A stretch of 64,000 nt of DNA from Alphaproteobacteria bacterium (GTDB lineage Bacteria > Pseudomonadota > Alphaproteobacteria > JAJFFI01): NCBI GenBank assembly GCA_030066595.1, contig JASJBI010000060.1, forward strand, positions 1-64,000. Reading direction: 5' to 3'. Under the pieces are notes generated by a model, which was given only the letters and a program-made list of their open reading frames with translations, did no database searches and was not told where the DNA came from. A program made the position numbers and the translations under genes. Shown one piece after another: positions 26,260 to 35,567 of this stretch (positions within the stretch are counted from its first letter, which is position 1; every line of letters begins with the position of its first letter).

Positions 26260-28599
26260 GTGAACCAGACGAGTTACGAGTCCGACCCCGTGGTGCGCTA
26301 TGGCCGGCTTCTCCTGCGCTGGCGCTGGCTGGCGCTTATCCTGACCCTGGTACTCGTCGCCGCGGCCGGCAGCGGCGGGCGCTTCATCAGCTTCAGCACC
26401 GACTACCGGGTCTTCTTCAGCGATGAGAACCCGCAGCTGGCTGCCTTCGAGGCGATCCAGAACATCTACACCAAGAACGACAGCATCCTGTTCGTGCTGG
26501 CGCCCGCCGACGGCAAGGTGTTCACGCCCGAGCTGCTGGACGCCATGGAGGAGCTGACGCGCGAGGGTTGGAAGATCCCCTACTCGCGCCGGGTCGATTC
26601 GATCACCAATTTCCAGCACACCCGGGCCGACGGCGACGAGCTGGTGGTCGCGGACCTGGTCAGGAAGGCCAAGGATCTGCCGCCCGCCGCCCTGGCCGAG
26701 GCCCGCGAGACGGCGCTCGCCGAGCCGCTCCTGCGCAGCCGCCTGATCTCCGAGAGGACCCATGTTGCGGGCGTCAACGTGGTGCTGCAGCTGCCGGCCA
26801 AAACCGTCACCGAGACCCCCGAGGCGGTGGCGGCGGCCCGGGCCCTGCGCGACCGCATCAAAGCGGCCTATCCGGGGCTCGACATCAAGCTCACCGGCAT
26901 CGGCATGCTCAACAACGCCTTTTCCGAGATGAGCCAGTCCGACCTGCAGACCATCACACCGCTGATGTTCGCGGTGCTGCTGGCCGTATTGCTGATCCTG
27001 CTGCGCGCCTTCACCGGGACGTTCTCGACGCTGGTGGTGATCGTGTTGTCGTCCATGACGGCCATGGGGATCGCCGGCTGGATGGGTGTCAAGCTGACTC
27101 CGCCCTCGGCCATCGCGCCGACCATCATCATGACGCTGGCGATCGCCGATTCGGTGCATCTCCTGGTCACCATGTTCAACGAGATGCGCCACGGGCGCGC
27201 CAAATACGACGCCATCGTCGAAAGCCTGCGCATCAACATGCAGCCCGTGTTCCTGACCAGCGTGACCACGGCGATCGGCTTTCTCAGCATGAACTTCTCG
27301 GACGCGCCGCCGTTCCGCGATCTGGGCAACATCACCGCGGTCGGCGTGATGGCCGCGTTCGTTTATTCGGTGGTTACCCTGCCGGCCCTGATGGCCCTGT
27401 TGCCGGTCCGGGTGAAGGCGCGCGATATGGGCCGCTCGACCTTGATGGAGCGCCTGGCCGACTTCGTCATTCGACAGCGCCGGCCGTTGTTCTGGGGCAC
27501 CGGCCTGGTGATCGTCGCGCTGGCCGCCTTCATCCCGCGGCTCGAGCTCAACGACGACTTCGTCAAGTACTTCAGCACCGACGTGGAGTTCCGCCGGGAT
27601 ACCGACTTCACCACCGCGAACATGAGCGGCCTCTATACCTTCGAGTATTCGGTCGAGTCGGGCGAGAGCGGCGGCATCAACAATCCGGCCTATCTGGAGA
27701 ACCTTGAGAAGTTCGCCATTTGGCTGCGCGCGCAGCCCCAGGTGGTGCACGTCAACACGCTGTCGGACACCATGCGGCGGCTCAACAAGAGCATGCACGG
27801 CGACGACCCGTCCTGGTACCGCCTGCCGGACAGCCGCGAGCTGGCCGCCCAGTACCTGCTGCTTTACGAGCTGTCCTTGCCCTATGGCCTCGACCTGAAC
27901 GACCAGCTCAATGTGGACAAGTCGGCGACACGGGTGACGGTCACGCTCAAGGACATGACCGCGCGCGAGATGCGCGAGACGGCGGCCCGTATCGATCGCT
28001 GGATCGAAGACAATCTGCCGGCCGGCATGAGCGCCGCCAGCACCGGTCCGTCCCTGATGTTCGCCTACATTTCGGAGCGCAACATCCGGAGCATGCTGAC
28101 CGGGACCTTCCTGGCGCTGGTGCTGATTTCGTTTCTTCTGATCCTCGCGCTCAGAAGTCTGCGCACCGGCGTCGTCAGCCTGATCCCCAACGTGCTGCCG
28201 GCGGCCATGGCCTTCGGGCTCTGGGGGTTGATCATCGGGCAGGTGGACGTGGCCGTCTCGGTGGTGGCGGCCATGTCCTTGGGCATCGTGGTGGACGACA
28301 CCATCCACTTCCTCTCGAAGTACATGCGCGGCCGGCGCGAGAAGGGTTTGGACCCGGAAGGCGCCATTCGCTACGCCTTTACCACCGTCGGCATGGCGCT
28401 CACCGTGACCACGATCGTGCTCATGGCGGGCTTCGCGGTGCTGGCCCTGTCGGACTTCGGCATCAACGCCCGCATGGGTCTCTTGACCGCGATCACAATC
28501 GCCATCGCGCTGTTCGTGGATTTTCTTTTCCTGCCACCTTTGCTGATGAAAATGGAGGGACGACGTCATGCTGTCGAAAGACTTGCGCCCGCTGAATAG
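26260..28599 (+). CDS. RND/MMPL-family exporter
   Basis: A 779-residue inner-membrane protein of the MMPL/HpnN-type RND branch. Topology is one N-terminal helix, a large periplasmic loop (about 40-225), five helices (about 235-400), a second loop (about 430-610) and five more helices. Charged residues of the proton relay sit in IADSVHLLVT and IVVDDTIHFLSKY. Relatives carry lipids, hopanoids or siderophores between membranes. Start is GTG at 26260 after a TAGGAGGGG ribosome site. It overlaps the LolA-like gene by 32 bp. There is no membrane-fusion protein or TolC gene nearby, so the LolA-like protein and barrel probably take over those roles (inference). Confidence 0.88.
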   Translation: MNQTSYESDPVVRYGRLLLRWRWLALILTLVLVAAAGSGGRFISFSTDYRVFFSDENPQLAAFEAIQNIYTKNDSILFVLAPADGKVFTPELLDAMEELTREGWKIPYSRRVDSITNFQHTRADGDELVVADLVRKAKDLPPAALAEARETALAEPLLRSRLISERTHVAGVNVVLQLPAKTVTETPEAVAAARALRDRIKAAYPGLDIKLTGIGMLNNAFSEMSQSDLQTITPLMFAVLLAVLLILLRAFTGTFSTLVVIVLSSMTAMGIAGWMGVKLTPPSAIAPTIIMTLAIADSVHLLVTMFNEMRHGRAKYDAIVESLRINMQPVFLTSVTTAIGFLSMNFSDAPPFRDLGNITAVGVMAAFVYSVVTLPALMALLPVRVKARDMGRSTLMERLADFVIRQRRPLFWGTGLVIVALAAFIPRLELNDDFVKYFSTDVEFRRDTDFTTANMSGLYTFEYSVESGESGGINNPAYLENLEKFAIWLRAQPQVVHVNTLSDTMRRLNKSMHGDDPSWYRLPDSRELAAQYLLLYELSLPYGLDLNDQLNVDKSATRVTVTLKDMTAREMRETAARIDRWIEDNLPAGMSAASTGPSLMFAYISERNIRSMLTGTFLALVLISFLLILALRSLRTGVVSLIPNVLPAAMAFGLWGLIIGQVDVAVSVVAAMSLGIVVDDTIHFLSKYMRGRREKGLDPEGAIRYAFTTVGMALTVTTIVLMAGFAVLALSDFGINARMGLLTAITIAIALFVDFLFLPPLLMKMEGRRHAVERLAPAE

Positions 28600-29389
28600 A
28601 CCGGCATTTGGGCTGTTCGGCCTGGCGGTCGCGGCTCTCGCGCTCACGGCTCCGGTCGGGGCTTCAACGCCCGAGCAGATCGGTCTCGAGATCGCCACCG
28701 AGGCCGACCGGCGCGACACCGGCTTCGGCGACTATGTCGTCGAGGACATGAAGATGGTCCTGCGCAACCGCCAGGGCCAGGAGAGCAGCCGGGAGCTCCA
28801 AATCAAGATCTTCGAGGTCTTGGACGACGGCGACAAGAACCTGATCGTGTTCGACCGCCCGCGCGACATCAAGGGGACCGCGCTCCTGACCTTCGCGCAC
28901 AAGGTCGGCGACGACGACCAGTGGCTCTATCTGCCGGCGGTCAAGCGGGTCAAGCGCATCAGCTCGTCGAACAAGTCCGGGTCCTTCGTCGGCAGCGAGT
29001 TCGCCTACGAGGATCTGACCAGCCAGGAGATCGAGAAATACACCTACAAGTATCTCCGCGACGAGAGCCTCGACGGGCTCGACTGCTTCGTGGTCGAGCG
29101 TTATCCGGTGTACGAGAACTCAGGCTACACGCGCCAGGTGGTCTGGTGGGACAAGGCCGAGTACCGGGTCATGAAAGTCGACTACTATGACCGCAAGGGG
29201 GATCTGCTGAAGACCCTCACCTACCACGGCTATCAGCAGTACCTGGACCAGTACTGGCGCGCCGACAAGATGGTCATGGTCAACCACCTGACCGGCAAGT
29301 CCACCGATCTCTTCTGGAACAACTACGTCTTCCGGACCGGCCTGTCGGAGCGCGACTTCAATCGGAACAGCCTGAAACGCGCCAAATGA
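28568..29389 (+). CDS. outer membrane lipoprotein-sorting (LolA-like) protein
   Basis: A 273-residue secreted protein. The N-terminal signal peptide runs to about residue 32 (APVGAS). The rest has a LolA/LppX-like half-barrel pattern: strands such as VVEDMKMVLRNRQGQ, LQIKIFEVLDDG and LIVFDRPRDIKGTALLTF, with the family's SSSNKSGSFVGSEFAYEDL and EYRVMKVDYYDRKG segments. Such proteins accept a lipid from an RND exporter and pass it on. Start is inside the RND gene, and its stop overlaps the barrel gene by 4 bp. Substrate unknown. Confidence 0.87.
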   Translation: MLSKDLRPLNRPAFGLFGLAVAALALTAPVGASTPEQIGLEIATEADRRDTGFGDYVVEDMKMVLRNRQGQESSRELQIKIFEVLDDGDKNLIVFDRPRDIKGTALLTFAHKVGDDDQWLYLPAVKRVKRISSSNKSGSFVGSEFAYEDLTSQEIEKYTYKYLRDESLDGLDCFVVERYPVYENSGYTRQVVWWDKAEYRVMKVDYYDRKGDLLKTLTYHGYQQYLDQYWRADKMVMVNHLTGKSTDLFWNNYVFRTGLSERDFNRNSLKRAK

Positions 29390-30618
29390 CGCGTGGCGCG
29401 CTTGCCGCCTTGCTGATATCGGCCGCCGCCGCATCCCCCGCTGCGGCGGACGAGCTGGAGATCACCGGCAACATCAGCGCCGAGACGCGCCTGTTCCCGT
29501 TCGAGCCCATTCACAAGGGTCAGCGCCGCCATCTGGCCTCGCTCTACGGCGAGGTCGAGTACTACCAGGAATGGACGGACTCCGGCGACAGCCTCACCAT
29601 CAAGCCCTTCTATCGCTACGATTCCTCGGACCCGCGGCGCACCCATTTCGACCTGCGCGAGGCGTTCTGGCTCAAGGTCATGGACGTCGAGGAGCTGGGC
29701 CGGTTCGAGTTTCGCACCGGCGTCGACAAGGTGTTCTGGGGGGTCACCGAGTCGATCCACCTGGTCGACATCATCAACCAGACCGACCTGGTGGAGTATC
29801 CGGACCGGGAAGAGAAGCTTGGCCAGCCCATGCTGCAGCTCTCCGTCGCGCGAGACTGGGGCACGGTGGACCTGTTCGTGCTCACGGGATTCCGCGAGCG
29901 GACGTTCCCGGGACGGAGCGGCCGCCTGCGGTCGGCGCTGGTGGTCAACACGGATACGCCGCAATACGAATCCGGCGCCGAAGACCGGCATATCGACTTT
30001 GCGGCCCGCTACAGCCACGCCATCGACGAGTTGGACTTCGGCCTCTCCTGGTTTCGCGGCACCAGCCGCGACCCGGCCCTGCTTCCGGGGCGAGACCGGG
30101 GCGGCGGTCTGGTGCTCATCCCGTTCTACCAGCAGATCGACCAGGGCGGCATCGACGCGCAATACACCACCGGGCCCTGGCTGCTCAAATTCGAAGGGCT
30201 CTACCGGGAGGGGCAGCTCAACCGGTCCGGCAAAGAGCAGCGCTACTGGGCCTCGGTGGCGGGCTTCGAGTACACCTTCTTCGGCATCTTCGGCAGCAAC
30301 ATGGACCTCGGCGTCCTGGCCGAGCACATCTTCGATTCCCGCGACGAAGAGGCCAACACCTTCTTTTTCGGCAATGCCGCGTTCGCGGGCGTGCGCTGGA
30401 CCGCCAACGACCCGCAGGACACCGAGCTGCTGTTCGGCTATCTCCAGGATGTCAACACGCCCGGCAAGAACTTCTTCGTCGAGGCGAGCCGGCGTTTCGG
30501 CGACAGCTGGACGCTTAGCCTCGAGGCCCAGATCGTCAGCGGCACCGCCTCCGACAGCTTTCTCGCGGACCTGCGCCGCGACGACTACATCCAGCTCGGC
30601 TGGACTTACAGCTTCTAA
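29386..30618 (+). CDS. outer membrane beta-barrel protein (DUF1302/alginate-export-like)
   Basis: A 410-residue secreted protein with a signal peptide (ALLISAAAASPAAA). It is built of many alternating-hydrophobicity strands (for example FEFRTGVDKVFWG, LLKFEGLYREGQL, YTFFGIFGSN), and ends in YIQLGWTYSF; the terminal Phe is the classic outer-membrane insertion signal. The GTSRDPALLP and NTPGKNFFVEASRRFG stretches are like the outer-membrane partner of RND/LolA-like systems. It would form the exit or entry channel. Overlaps the LolA-like gene by ATGA. Confidence 0.8.
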   Translation: MTRGALAALLISAAAASPAAADELEITGNISAETRLFPFEPIHKGQRRHLASLYGEVEYYQEWTDSGDSLTIKPFYRYDSSDPRRTHFDLREAFWLKVMDVEELGRFEFRTGVDKVFWGVTESIHLVDIINQTDLVEYPDREEKLGQPMLQLSVARDWGTVDLFVLTGFRERTFPGRSGRLRSALVVNTDTPQYESGAEDRHIDFAARYSHAIDELDFGLSWFRGTSRDPALLPGRDRGGGLVLIPFYQQIDQGGIDAQYTTGPWLLKFEGLYREGQLNRSGKEQRYWASVAGFEYTFFGIFGSNMDLGVLAEHIFDSRDEEANTFFFGNAAFAGVRWTANDPQDTELLFGYLQDVNTPGKNFFVEASRRFGDSWTLSLEAQIVSGTASDSFLADLRRDDYIQLGWTYSF

Positions 30619-30765
30619 AGCTCGCACCGGAGCCGCGCGGCCAAATTCGCTTGATTGTGCGACGCGCTTGGTTTGGACTTGTCGGTGACCGGAGAGGCGT
30701 CGCCTCCGGTCTCGGAGGGGCAGGTCGGCGGCGAATCCAGTCGGTCGTCGGGAGCCAAGTCACTT

Positions 30766-32115
30766 ATGACAGGAACAGTTGCGAGGGCGCGTCTTGCCGT
30801 ATCCGCACTGCTGACGGCGAGCGTGATCGCCGCCGCCGCACCGGGGCAGGCGGAAACCGCCAAGGTGCAGTGGGATGCGAAGATCGAAGTCGCCTCGGGT
30901 GCCGCCTATCGCGGGCCCTGGCGCATGAACCGGTCCGAGTTCAACTATGTGGACGACCCCACGGTGGCCATCAGCAGCCGGGGCGATGTCGGGGTCGTCT
31001 GGGCCGATCAGCCCCGGCTGGACATCTTTCTCCAGGTCTACGGGCCCGACGGGACGCAGCGCTTCAAGGAGCCGGTCAACATTTCGCGCAGTCCCGGGAC
31101 CTTTTCCTGGCTGCCGCGGATCGTGATCGCGTCCAAGGATGCCGGCGAGATCCATGTCCTTTGGCAGGAGATCGTCTTTTCCGGCGGCTCCCACGGGGGC
31201 GAGATCTTCTTCGCGCGGTCCACGGACGGCGGCAAGACCTTCAGCGAGCCCCTGAACCTCTCGAACTCGCTTGCCGGCGACGGCAAAGGGCGTCTCACGG
31301 CGGAACGCTGGCACAACGGCAGCCTGGACCTGGCGATGGGTCCGGACCGGGTGCTCTATGCCGCCTGGACCGAATACGAAGGGTCCCTCTGGTTCAGCCG
31401 GTCGACAGACGGCGGCGAGAGCTTCGCCAAGCCGGAGCGCATTGCCGGCGGTGGCGAGGAAGTCCCGGCCCGCGGCCCCGCCCTCGCGGTCGGCCCTGAC
31501 GGGGCCGTCCATCTCGCTTGGACCGTGGGCGAGGACAGGGGCGCCAGTATCCGGGTCGCGACTTCGCGGGACCGGGGACGGACCTTCGGCGAGGCCGAGA
31601 TCGTCTTTGACAGCGATGGCCACGCGGATGCGCCCAAAGTCGCAGCCGATCGCGACGGAACACTCCATCTCGTCTACGCGGAAAGCCCGACCGGCCCGTT
31701 CGAGCGCTACCACATCCGATACAGTCGCCGGGCGAAGGGAGCGGACCGGTGGCAGCAGCCGCGAGAGATTTCGGCTGGCCAGGCGAATCGCTTCGACAGC
31801 ATCGCGTTCCCGTCGCTGAGCCTGGACGGGGACGGCAATCTCTACGTCCTTTGGGAGCTCTTCCCCAACCGGCGGAACTATCCGCGCGGGCTCGGGTTTG
31901 CGTCCTCGCACGACGGCGGGGAGACCTTTGCGGCACCCTCCATCGTGCCCGGCACCGGGGACTCCGACCTCGGCTTCAACGGCAGCCAGCAGGGCTATCT
32001 GATGCGCAAGCTCGTCGTCAACGGCGCGGGGGCCATGGCGGTCGTCAACAGCACCTTCAAGCGGGGCGAGGCGAGCCGCATCTGGCTCATTCGCGGGCAC
32101 GTCACCGGAGACTAG
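30766..32115 (+). CDS. secreted Asp-box (BNR/sialidase-like) beta-propeller protein
   Basis: A 449-residue protein. Start at 30766 is chosen because it gives a cleaved signal peptide (MTGTVARARLAVSALL through PGQAE); the open frame reaches back to 30655. Four Asp-box motifs occur, STDGGKTF, STDGGESF, SRDRGRTF and SHDGGETF, consistent with a six-bladed propeller of the sialidase superfamily. The typical FRIP motif and catalytic Tyr/Glu/Arg set of true sialidases are not obvious, so glycoside hydrolysis is not proven; it may bind or act on a glycan. It is 147 bp after the barrel gene on the same strand, so it may belong to the cassette. Confidence 0.8.
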   Translation: MTGTVARARLAVSALLTASVIAAAAPGQAETAKVQWDAKIEVASGAAYRGPWRMNRSEFNYVDDPTVAISSRGDVGVVWADQPRLDIFLQVYGPDGTQRFKEPVNISRSPGTFSWLPRIVIASKDAGEIHVLWQEIVFSGGSHGGEIFFARSTDGGKTFSEPLNLSNSLAGDGKGRLTAERWHNGSLDLAMGPDRVLYAAWTEYEGSLWFSRSTDGGESFAKPERIAGGGEEVPARGPALAVGPDGAVHLAWTVGEDRGASIRVATSRDRGRTFGEAEIVFDSDGHADAPKVAADRDGTLHLVYAESPTGPFERYHIRYSRRAKGADRWQQPREISAGQANRFDSIAFPSLSLDGDGNLYVLWELFPNRRNYPRGLGFASSHDGGETFAAPSIVPGTGDSDLGFNGSQQGYLMRKLVVNGAGAMAVVNSTFKRGEASRIWLIRGHVTGD

Positions 32116-32127
32116 CGCGAGGGTGCC

Positions 32128-32865
32128 TCAGTACCGCACCGCCACAAGATAGAGCCCCTCGGGCGGCGCCGTGGGACCCGCCGCGGCCCGGTCGCGAGCG
32201 GCGAGGGCAGCGGCCACGTCGGCCCGGTCCCATTTGCCCTCACCCACCAGCTTGAGCGTGCCGGCGATGATGCGGACCTGGTTGTGCAGGAAGGAGCGCG
32301 CCCGCGCCGTGATGCGGATTTCATCGCCGTCGCGCCGCACGGTGAGTTCGTCCAGCGTCTTGACCGGCGACTTCGCCTGGCACAATGCGGCCCGGAAGCT
32401 GGTGAAATCGTGCTTGCCGACCAGCGCCTGGGCCGCGTCCTGCATGGCCTCGGCGTCGAGTGGCGTCTTGACCAGCCAGGCCCGCCCGGCGCCGAGGGCC
32501 AGGGGTGCGCGCCGGTTTACGATGCGATAGCGATAGAGCCGCTCGCGCGCCGAGGTGCGGGCGTGGAAATCGTCCGCCACCTCTTCTGCGGCCAGAACGG
32601 CCACCGCATGCGGGCGCAGATGGTGGTTGAGCGCGTCGCGCACCGTGTCCGTCGCCTGCGGCTCTGCCAGGTCGAAATGCGCCACCTGTCCCATGGCGTG
32701 CACGCCCGAATCCGTGCGCCCCGCCCCGATCATGGTCACGGTCTCGCTGCAGAACCGATAGACCGCTTCTTCCAGCGCCTGCTGCACCGACAGGCCGTTC
32801 TCTTGCCGCTGCCAGCCGACGAAGCCTCCGCCGTCGTATTCGAGGGTGAGCTTGTAGCGCGTCAT
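32128..32865 (-). CDS. truA: tRNA pseudouridine(38-40) synthase
   Basis: A 245-residue enzyme converting U38-U40 of the tRNA anticodon stem to pseudouridine. The catalytic Asp is in [15 protein letters not shown] near residue 52, and the N-terminal [14 protein letters not shown] and the [13 protein letters not shown] motif are as in E. coli TruA. It overlaps fmt by 4 bp on the same strand and is convergent with the Asp-box gene. Confidence 0.97.
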   Translation of the reverse strand: MTRYKLTLEYDGGGFVGWQRQENGLSVQQALEEAVYRFCSETVTMIGAGRTDSGVHAMGQVAHFDLAEPQATDTVRDALNHHLRPHAVAVLAAEEVADDFHARTSARERLYRYRIVNRRAPLALGAGRAWLVKTPLDAEAMQDAAQALVGKHDFTSFRAALCQAKSPVKTLDELTVRRDGDEIRITARARSFLHNQVRIIAGTLKLVGEGKWDRADVAAALAARDRAAAGPTAPPEGLYLVAVRY

Positions 32866-33803
32866 CGTACCGGCTCCGCCGCCGGCAGGCGGGAGCCCGG
32901 CTCAATGCGGAAGCCGAGCAGCAGGTCGGCGGCGTCCATCGCGGCCCGGCCGGGCCGTTGCACGCGTTTGAGGCGCAGCGCACCCGTGCCGCAGGCGACC
33001 ATCAGCCGGTCATCCAGAACCTCGCCGGGCGGGCCGGATCCGGCGACCGCCTCGGCGTCCAGCACCTTGATGCGCTCGCCCTGCGTGGTGAACCAGGCGC
33101 CCGGCCAGGGGGTGAAGGCGCGCACCTGGCGCGCCAGCACGACGGCCGGCTGGGACCAGTCGAGCCGGCCTTCCTCGCGGCTCAGCTTTGCCGCGTAGGT
33201 GACGCCGCCTTCGGGCTGGGGCGTCGGCGCCAGCCGTCCGTCCGCCACGCCGTCGAGCGCCTCGAGGATCAGATCGGCGCCAAGATCCGCGAGCGCGTCG
33301 TGCAGCATCGGCGCCGTCATGTCTTCGCCGATCGGCACGCGATCACTGAGCAGGATCGGGCCCGTGTCCAGGCCCTCGTCCATCTGCATGATGGTAACGC
33401 CCGTTTCCGCGTCGCCCGCCAGGACCGCCCGCTGGATCGGCGCTGCGCCGCGCCAGCGCGGCAACAGCGAGGCATGGATGTTGAGACAGCCCAGCCGAGG
33501 GGCCTCCAGGATCGGTTTCGGCAGGATCAAACCGTAGGCCGCAACCACCGCCGCGTCGGCCTGAAACGCGGCGAACGCCGATTGCTCTTCGGCGGTCGTG
33601 AGGGTCTTGGGAGTCCGTACCGCGAGATGGGCGTTTTCCGCCGCCTTCTGAACCGCGCTCAGCGCCACCTTGTGGCCGCGACCCGCCGGCCGCGGCGGCT
33701 GGCAGTAGACGCAGGCGATCTCGTGCCCCGCCTCCACCAGCGCCTTGAGCGCCGGCACCGCGAAATCGGGCGTCCCCATGAAGATGAGGCGCAAGCGGCT
33801 CAT
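32862..33803 (-). CDS. fmt: methionyl-tRNA formyltransferase
   Basis: A 313-residue enzyme that formylates initiator Met-tRNA. The N-terminal Rossmann domain contains [15 protein letters not shown], the formyl-binding/catalytic segments [18 protein letters not shown] (Asn and His) and [12 protein letters not shown] (Asp). The C-terminal tRNA-binding OB-like domain follows near residue 205. It is translated with def and truA, with 18 bp after def and a 4-bp overlap with truA. Confidence 0.97.
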   Translation of the reverse strand: MSRLRLIFMGTPDFAVPALKALVEAGHEIACVYCQPPRPAGRGHKVALSAVQKAAENAHLAVRTPKTLTTAEEQSAFAAFQADAAVVAAYGLILPKPILEAPRLGCLNIHASLLPRWRGAAPIQRAVLAGDAETGVTIMQMDEGLDTGPILLSDRVPIGEDMTAPMLHDALADLGADLILEALDGVADGRLAPTPQPEGGVTYAAKLSREEGRLDWSQPAVVLARQVRAFTPWPGAWFTTQGERIKVLDAEAVAGSGPPGEVLDDRLMVACGTGALRLKRVQRPGRAAMDAADLLLGFRIEPGSRLPAAEPVR

Positions 33804-33821
33804 GGGCTCCGAGGCATCGGC

Positions 33822-34346
33822 TCAGGCCGTCGCCAGCACGTGCTGTTTCTTGGCCTTGGACAGTTTGCGCAGGATCATGTTGCGCTTGAGCGCGCTGATA
33901 TGGTCGACGAACAGCACGCCGTCCAGATGATCGATCTCGTGCTGGATGCAGGTGGCCAACATGCCTTCCGCCTCGATCTCGCGGATCTCGTCTTCCTCGT
34001 CGAGATAGCGGATGCGCGCCTTGGCCGGCCGGACCACCTCGGCGAACTGCTCCGGCAACGAGAGGCAGCCCTCCTCGAAGGTCGCCTCTTCGTCCGAGGC
34101 CCACAACACCTCCGGATTGGCGAGCTTGAGCGGCTGCGGTTCCTCGCCCTCGCGCGCGACGTCGACCACGATCACCCTCCTGAGCACGCCCACCTGCGGC
34201 GCGGCGAGGCCGATGCCGGGGGCCGCGTACATGGTCTCCAGCATGTCGTCCATCAGCTTACGGATCTCGCCATCCACCGAATCAACCGGCTGGGAGATCC
34301 GCTTCAGGCGGGGATCGGGGGCAGTGATGATCGGCAGTTTTGCCAT
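33822..34346 (-). CDS. def: peptide deformylase
   Basis: A 174-residue Fe/Zn metallopeptidase removing the N-formyl group from new proteins. All three motifs are present: GIGLAAPQVG near residue 45, EGCLSLPE near residue 92, and QHEIDHLDG near residue 134 (His-His-Glu). It heads the def-fmt-truA unit and is divergent from rmuC, with 114 bp between them. Confidence 0.97.
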   Translation of the reverse strand: MAKLPIITAPDPRLKRISQPVDSVDGEIRKLMDDMLETMYAAPGIGLAAPQVGVLRRVIVVDVAREGEEPQPLKLANPEVLWASDEEATFEEGCLSLPEQFAEVVRPAKARIRYLDEEDEIREIEAEGMLATCIQHEIDHLDGVLFVDHISALKRNMILRKLSKAKKQHVLATA

Positions 34347-34460
34347 GCGAAAGCGGTCTTGCCTGCGTTTGTCGGAATTTCTCTTAGGTAATGAGAGCCG
34401 CGAGGGCCGTCAAGCCGGGGAACCGGGTGTCGGCGGACCGGCTGTGCTAGGATCAGGGCT

Positions 34461-35567
34461 ATGGCGGGGATGGATGCGAGCCTGGTGTTGATCCTTGCGG
34501 TGCTGGTCGCCGCGGCGGCGGTGGCCGTTGCCGTGGCTCTGGTGCTGCGGGCCGAGCGCGGGCGGGCCGAGCTGACCGGACGGCTTGCCGCCATGGCGGA
34601 AAGCCAGGCTCAGGCTCAGGGCCAGCTCGCCCAGCGTCTGGTCGAACAGGAACGGGCGCTGGCGGATGCTTTGGCCACGGTCGGCCGCCGCGTGGGCGAA
34701 AGCCTGGAGAAGTCGAACAAGGAAACCGACCGCACGCTGGCCGGGCTGCGCGAGCGTCTGGCGGTGATCGACGCGGCGCAGCAGAACATCACCGAGCTCT
34801 CGAGCCAGGTGGTCGGCCTGCAGGACATCCTGGCCAACAAGCAGGCGCGGGGCGCATTCGGCGAGATCCAGCTCAAGGACCTGGTCGAGGCCGTGCTGCC
34901 GGCCACGGCCTATGCGTTTCAGGCAACCATCGGCGAGAACCGCCGGGTCGACTGCCTCTTGCGGCTCCCGAACCCGCCGGGGCCGATCGCCATCGACGCC
35001 AAGTTCCCGCTCGAGGGCTATCACGCCCTGCGCCAGGCCGAGACCGACGCCGAGAAGGTCCAGGCGAGCCGCGTCTTCAGCCAGTCGATCCTCAAGCATG
35101 TCCGCGACATCCGCGAGCGCTATATCCTGCCCGGCGAGACCGCTGAGGCGGCGCTGATGTTCCTGCCCAGCGAGGCCGTCTATGCCGAGCTGCACGCGAA
35201 CTTCCCGAACGTGGTCGAGCAGTCCTTCCGGGAGCGGGTCTTCATCGTCTCGCCGACCACCCTTTGGGCCACGCTCAACACGGTCCGCGCGGTGTTCCGG
35301 GACGTGCGCATGCGGGAACAGGCGCACGTCATCCAGAAGGAGCTGCATGTGATGCTCGAGGACGTGGCCCGGCTCGACAAGCGGGTCGGCAACCTGGAGC
35401 AGCACTTCAATCTGGCCCGCCGAGACATCGACGAGATCCGCATCTCCGCCGGCAAGGTGACTCGCCGGGCCGAACGCATGCAGGAGCTCGAGCTCGACGA
35501 GGGCGAGGCCGAGCCCGCCAACGTCACCGATCTGGGCGAAACGCGCCGGCGGCTCGAGGGCGGTTAG
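34461..35567 (+). CDS. rmuC: RmuC-family DNA recombination protein
   Basis: A 368-residue protein. One N-terminal membrane helix (VLILAVLVAAAAVAVAVALVL), a coiled-coil region, then the RmuC nuclease-like domain (about 130-330): the GAFGEIQL motif, RVDCLLRLP and PIAIDAKFPLEGY fit the PD-(D/E)xK-type core. RmuC limits DNA inversion at short inverted repeats. Its stop overlaps the 3' end of the convergent cyclase gene by 4 bp. Confidence 0.93.
   Translation: MAGMDASLVLILAVLVAAAAVAVAVALVLRAERGRAELTGRLAAMAESQAQAQGQLAQRLVEQERALADALATVGRRVGESLEKSNKETDRTLAGLRERLAVIDAAQQNITELSSQVVGLQDILANKQARGAFGEIQLKDLVEAVLPATAYAFQATIGENRRVDCLLRLPNPPGPIAIDAKFPLEGYHALRQAETDAEKVQASRVFSQSILKHVRDIRERYILPGETAEAALMFLPSEAVYAELHANFPNVVEQSFRERVFIVSPTTLWATLNTVRAVFRDVRMREQAHVIQKELHVMLEDVARLDKRVGNLEQHFNLARRDIDEIRISAGKVTRRAERMQELELDEGEAEPANVTDLGETRRRLEGG

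Noticed and set aside
26209..28719. 836-codon minus-strand open frame opposite the RND exporter
   Set aside because: His/Arg/Gln-rich, no domain, and lies exactly opposite a clear exporter in the complementary codon phase; typical of G+C-rich antisense frames. The same applies to 6380-8077 (+), 9937-11538 (-), 29323-30627 (-) and similar ones.
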